This document shows, piece by piece, positions 4,394-6,348 of a stretch of DNA of 6,348 bases. A program made the position numbers and the translations under genes. The stretch comes from Tannerellaceae bacterium (GTDB lineage: Bacteria; Bacteroidota; Bacteroidia; Bacteroidales; Tannerellaceae): assembly GCA_020860805.1 (NCBI GenBank), contig JAJBTP010000068.1, positions 1-6,348 of the forward strand, read 5' to 3'. The stretch's first letter is position 1. Each line of letters starts with the position of its first letter. Below the pieces are notes generated by a model that saw nothing but the letters and a program-made list of their open reading frames with translations, was not told the origin of the DNA and searched no databases.

Positions 4394-6348
4394 CCCCTTC
4401 CCTGACAGGTACCACTATCGGTACGGTACCTTTACTGCGTTCGGTAGCCAGAATCAATGTAGGGCTTAATATGCCTCCCTCAGAGGATGACCCGCAGGGA
4501 TTGGGAGAGAACTTTTTAATAGAAGAAATCCAGGTACATAATGTTTCGGGAAATGCATTGGCAGCTCCCTTTGCAGACCATTTTACTTCGGAAAAAGTAA
4601 CGGCTCCCAGTTTACCGGCTAACCCGGCAACCGGAACGATTACTTATAAACATACAGTAGCCGATAACAAGGGGTTTATTAATGAAATATATATAGGAGA
4701 AACATCCAAAACAACAGCTCCCTGTATCCTGATAGGAGCCTACTATACGCCTGCCGGAAGTGCTGTACCCAATACAACAGAGAAAACATGGTATAAACTG
4801 GTATTGTATGATTATAGTAAAACCGACCCGTACAGCTCTCCGTTGGACTTCCTCCGGAATCATTATTACCGGGTCAATATTACCGCTATTAATGAAGGAG
4901 GATATGCCACAGAAACCGAAGCATTAAATAATCCGGATTCCAGCCTGCAGTTTGACCTACAGGTGTATGATGAAGCCGGGGAGATAAATTATGTGGTTTA
5001 TAACAATCATTATATGCTGGGTGTAAGTGAATCGCATTTAAAGGTAGAATGGGGTGAACATAAAAATGTGGAATTAAAAGTGCTGACAGACTATACCGGT
5101 GGATGGGAACTGGCGGAGATAACTAATTCGCCCGAAGAAGGAGGCGACCCTGTGGATTGGATTACCAACATAAGCCGTACCAACAAGCCTGCCGGTCAGA
5201 AAGATATCCTGACTTTTACGATAGAAGAAGGTTGGGGAGTAAAACGTAAAGCTTATCTTCATTTAAAGGCCGGTACCTTAAAACAGGTCGTTACCATTAC
5301 TCAAAAAGGATTACCGAATGCCTATTTTATGAAACCCGGCGGAGAAATAGAAATACCGGTTAAAAAAGCTTACGGTGTTTGGGCAGATGATGTCATGGCA
5401 GATAAAAAAGAACTATTAACCGGAGCCGTTACTTATGAATTAATCTGGCAGGATGCGCAAAATCTGGTGACTATTGATTATGCGCCCGGCAGTAGTTCGC
5501 TGACAGCAGAAAAAACCTATTTAAAAATAGCAACCAATGGCTCTATCGCCGGAAATGCATTGGTAGGAGTGAATATCGGAGGGATACGGCGCTATAGCTG
5601 GCATATCTGGATAACGGATTATGACCCGGAAACCCAACAGAATGGACTCACTTACACCTATCATAATGGAGTAAGAGAATATACTTTTATGGACCGGAAT
5701 TTAGGTGCAACCACTGTAACACCTGCGGTTATTACTACCCATGGATTAATGTATCAATGGGGACGGAAGGACCCTATGCCTGGTCCAACAGGTGTGAATA
5801 TATCAGACATCTCAGCCACCTCTCATAAAAACCTATATCAGATAAATAATGGGTCCAAAAAGATTTCTGTAAAATCTATTCCTACAACAACGGGAAATAA
5901 TAACAACATTTACCATACTCTTCTTAACCCGGATGTGTTTTATATTACATCTGCTCCACTTTATGATTGGTATACAACAAGTTCAGAGAGAAATTTTCAA
6001 AATGATTATTTATGGTCAGATGAGGATGAAGATAAAGGAACTTTTGATCCTTGTCCCAAAGAATGGCGTGTTGGAGCATTCATAAATGAAATTTCACCCT
6101 GGGCAGTTAATGTTATAAATCAAACATGGGACCCTTCAGGCGGAAATACATGGCTGTTGGGTTGGAGGTTTGATTCAGGTACATATGGAGGATATTATCC
6201 GGCAGTAGGACAAATTGGTTTTAATAACGGATTTTTTCAATTTATTGGTACCACTGGAAGAAGTTGGTTAGGTACTGCTAATCCTCTTACACATCATAGC
6301 TATAACCTCGAGTTTACTAACACAAAATTTCAATCAAACAGATATACT
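4327..6348 (+). CDS. Fimbrillin / BACON-like / Fib_succ_major fragment (second paralog, runs off window)
   Basis: This frame is open from 4315 to the window end without a stop. The ATG at 4327 is nominal, because the protein should start in the upstream fragment. In reconstructed numbering, PMWGE is at 164-168. A second fimbrillin domain follows (RSVARINVGLN to FLRNHYYRVNI, 328-338). A BACON-like Ig domain covers about 383-481 (W in GGWELAEI, ending VTITQKG). A linker has NAYFMKPGG from 484 and YSWHIW at 576-581. The Fib_succ_major-type domain starts near 604 with FMDRNLGATT and WGRKDPMPGP. Its CPxGW motif reads CPKEW here (Cys729), so the usual Gly is Glu. By comparison with the paralog only about 15-25 residues are missing, including the final VRC motif. 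GC content falls sharply from about 5820 onward. The inferred role is surface adhesin; specificity is unknown. Confidence 0.78.
   Translation, partial: MGYHYPPRYLPMWGESKNTHPVTPSLTGTTIGTVPLLRSVARINVGLNMPPSEDDPQGLGENFLIEEIQVHNVSGNALAAPFADHFTSEKVTAPSLPANPATGTITYKHTVADNKGFINEIYIGETSKTTAPCILIGAYYTPAGSAVPNTTEKTWYKLVLYDYSKTDPYSSPLDFLRNHYYRVNITAINEGGYATETEALNNPDSSLQFDLQVYDEAGEINYVVYNNHYMLGVSESHLKVEWGEHKNVELKVLTDYTGGWELAEITNSPEEGGDPVDWITNISRTNKPAGQKDILTFTIEEGWGVKRKAYLHLKAGTLKQVVTITQKGLPNAYFMKPGGEIEIPVKKAYGVWADDVMADKKELLTGAVTYELIWQDAQNLVTIDYAPGSSSLTAEKTYLKIATNGSIAGNALVGVNIGGIRRYSWHIWITDYDPETQQNGLTYTYHNGVREYTFMDRNLGATTVTPAVITTHGLMYQWGRKDPMPGPTGVNISDISATSHKNLYQINNGSKKISVKSIPTTTGNNNNIYHTLLNPDVFYITSAPLYDWYTTSSERNFQNDYLWSDEDEDKGTFDPCPKEWRVGAFINEISPWAVNVINQTWDPSGGNTWLLGWRFDSGTYGGYYPAVGQIGFNNGFFQFIGTTGRSWLGTANPLTHHSYNLEFTNTKFQSNRYT
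4341..4348 (+). repeat. C8 tract, likely site of frame loss in gene B
   Basis: Eight C encode Thr(end)-Pro-Pro in the upstream frame. The downstream family frame needs one more base. In the upstream frame, 4342-4348 also formally fits an X-XXY-YYZ slippery heptamer (C-CCC-CCC), so ribosomal slippage is conceivable but unsupported by any visible strong downstream structure. Confidence 0.8.

Larger units (their letters stand above)
3869..6348 (+). pseudogene. Tip-adhesin-like fimbrillin lipoprotein gene B (frameshifted, 3' partial)
   Basis: The two fragments join as one gene if one base is added between 4315 and 4391. The C8 run at 4341-4348 is the obvious site: nine C (or six) gives WDTTTPPRYLPMWGE, and the reconstructed protein exceeds 827 residues. 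It is a tandem paralog of gene A with the same domain order but clearly diverged sequence, so the duplication is not recent. A true null, a phase-OFF state and an assembly error are all possible. Confidence 0.75.

Overview
The window looks like Bacteroidales DNA, probably a Bacteroides/Parabacteroides/Dysgonomonas-type gut or oral anaerobe. Three signs support this: lipoprotein signal peptides with short lipoboxes, starts without a clear Shine-Dalgarno sequence, and genes of the FimA/Mfa-type (type V) fimbrial superfamily, which is characteristic of Bacteroidales. The genus is a guess.

Layout: bases 1-425 carry no convincing gene. They hold three copies of a palindromic GC-rich repeat (two of which form a 35-bp inverted pair around an 87-bp AT-rich core) and a short direct-repeat cluster. 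From 426 onward everything is coded on the plus strand as one apparent operon. It begins with an intact Mfa2/FimB-type anchor lipoprotein (426-1331). Two tandem paralogous genes for large, multidomain fimbrillin-like lipoproteins follow: 1403-3864, and 3869 to beyond the window end. They are separated by only 4 bases.

The two large paralogs share one architecture: lipoprotein signal, fimbrillin N-terminal domain with a Thr-Arg-Ala candidate protease site, a WGE-containing junction, a second fimbrillin domain, a BACON-like Ig domain, a linker ending in YSWHIW, and a C-terminal Fibrobacter-succinogenes-major-type domain. They are best read as tip or accessory adhesin subunits that work with the anchor encoded just upstream. 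No ordinary stand-alone major fimbrillin is present in the window.

The most striking observation is that both paralogs are frameshifted as read. Each is one base short, and the frame is lost at nearly the same protein position (about residue 145 and residue 160). The most likely sites are homopolymers: A6 at 1833-1838 and C8 at 4341-4348. Restoring one base gives continuous, mutually alignable proteins of 820 and more than 827 residues. A G9 tract lies just upstream of the A6 in the first paralog. Phase variation by slipped-strand mispairing, recent decay and homopolymer miscounting in the assembly all fit, and sequence alone cannot separate them.
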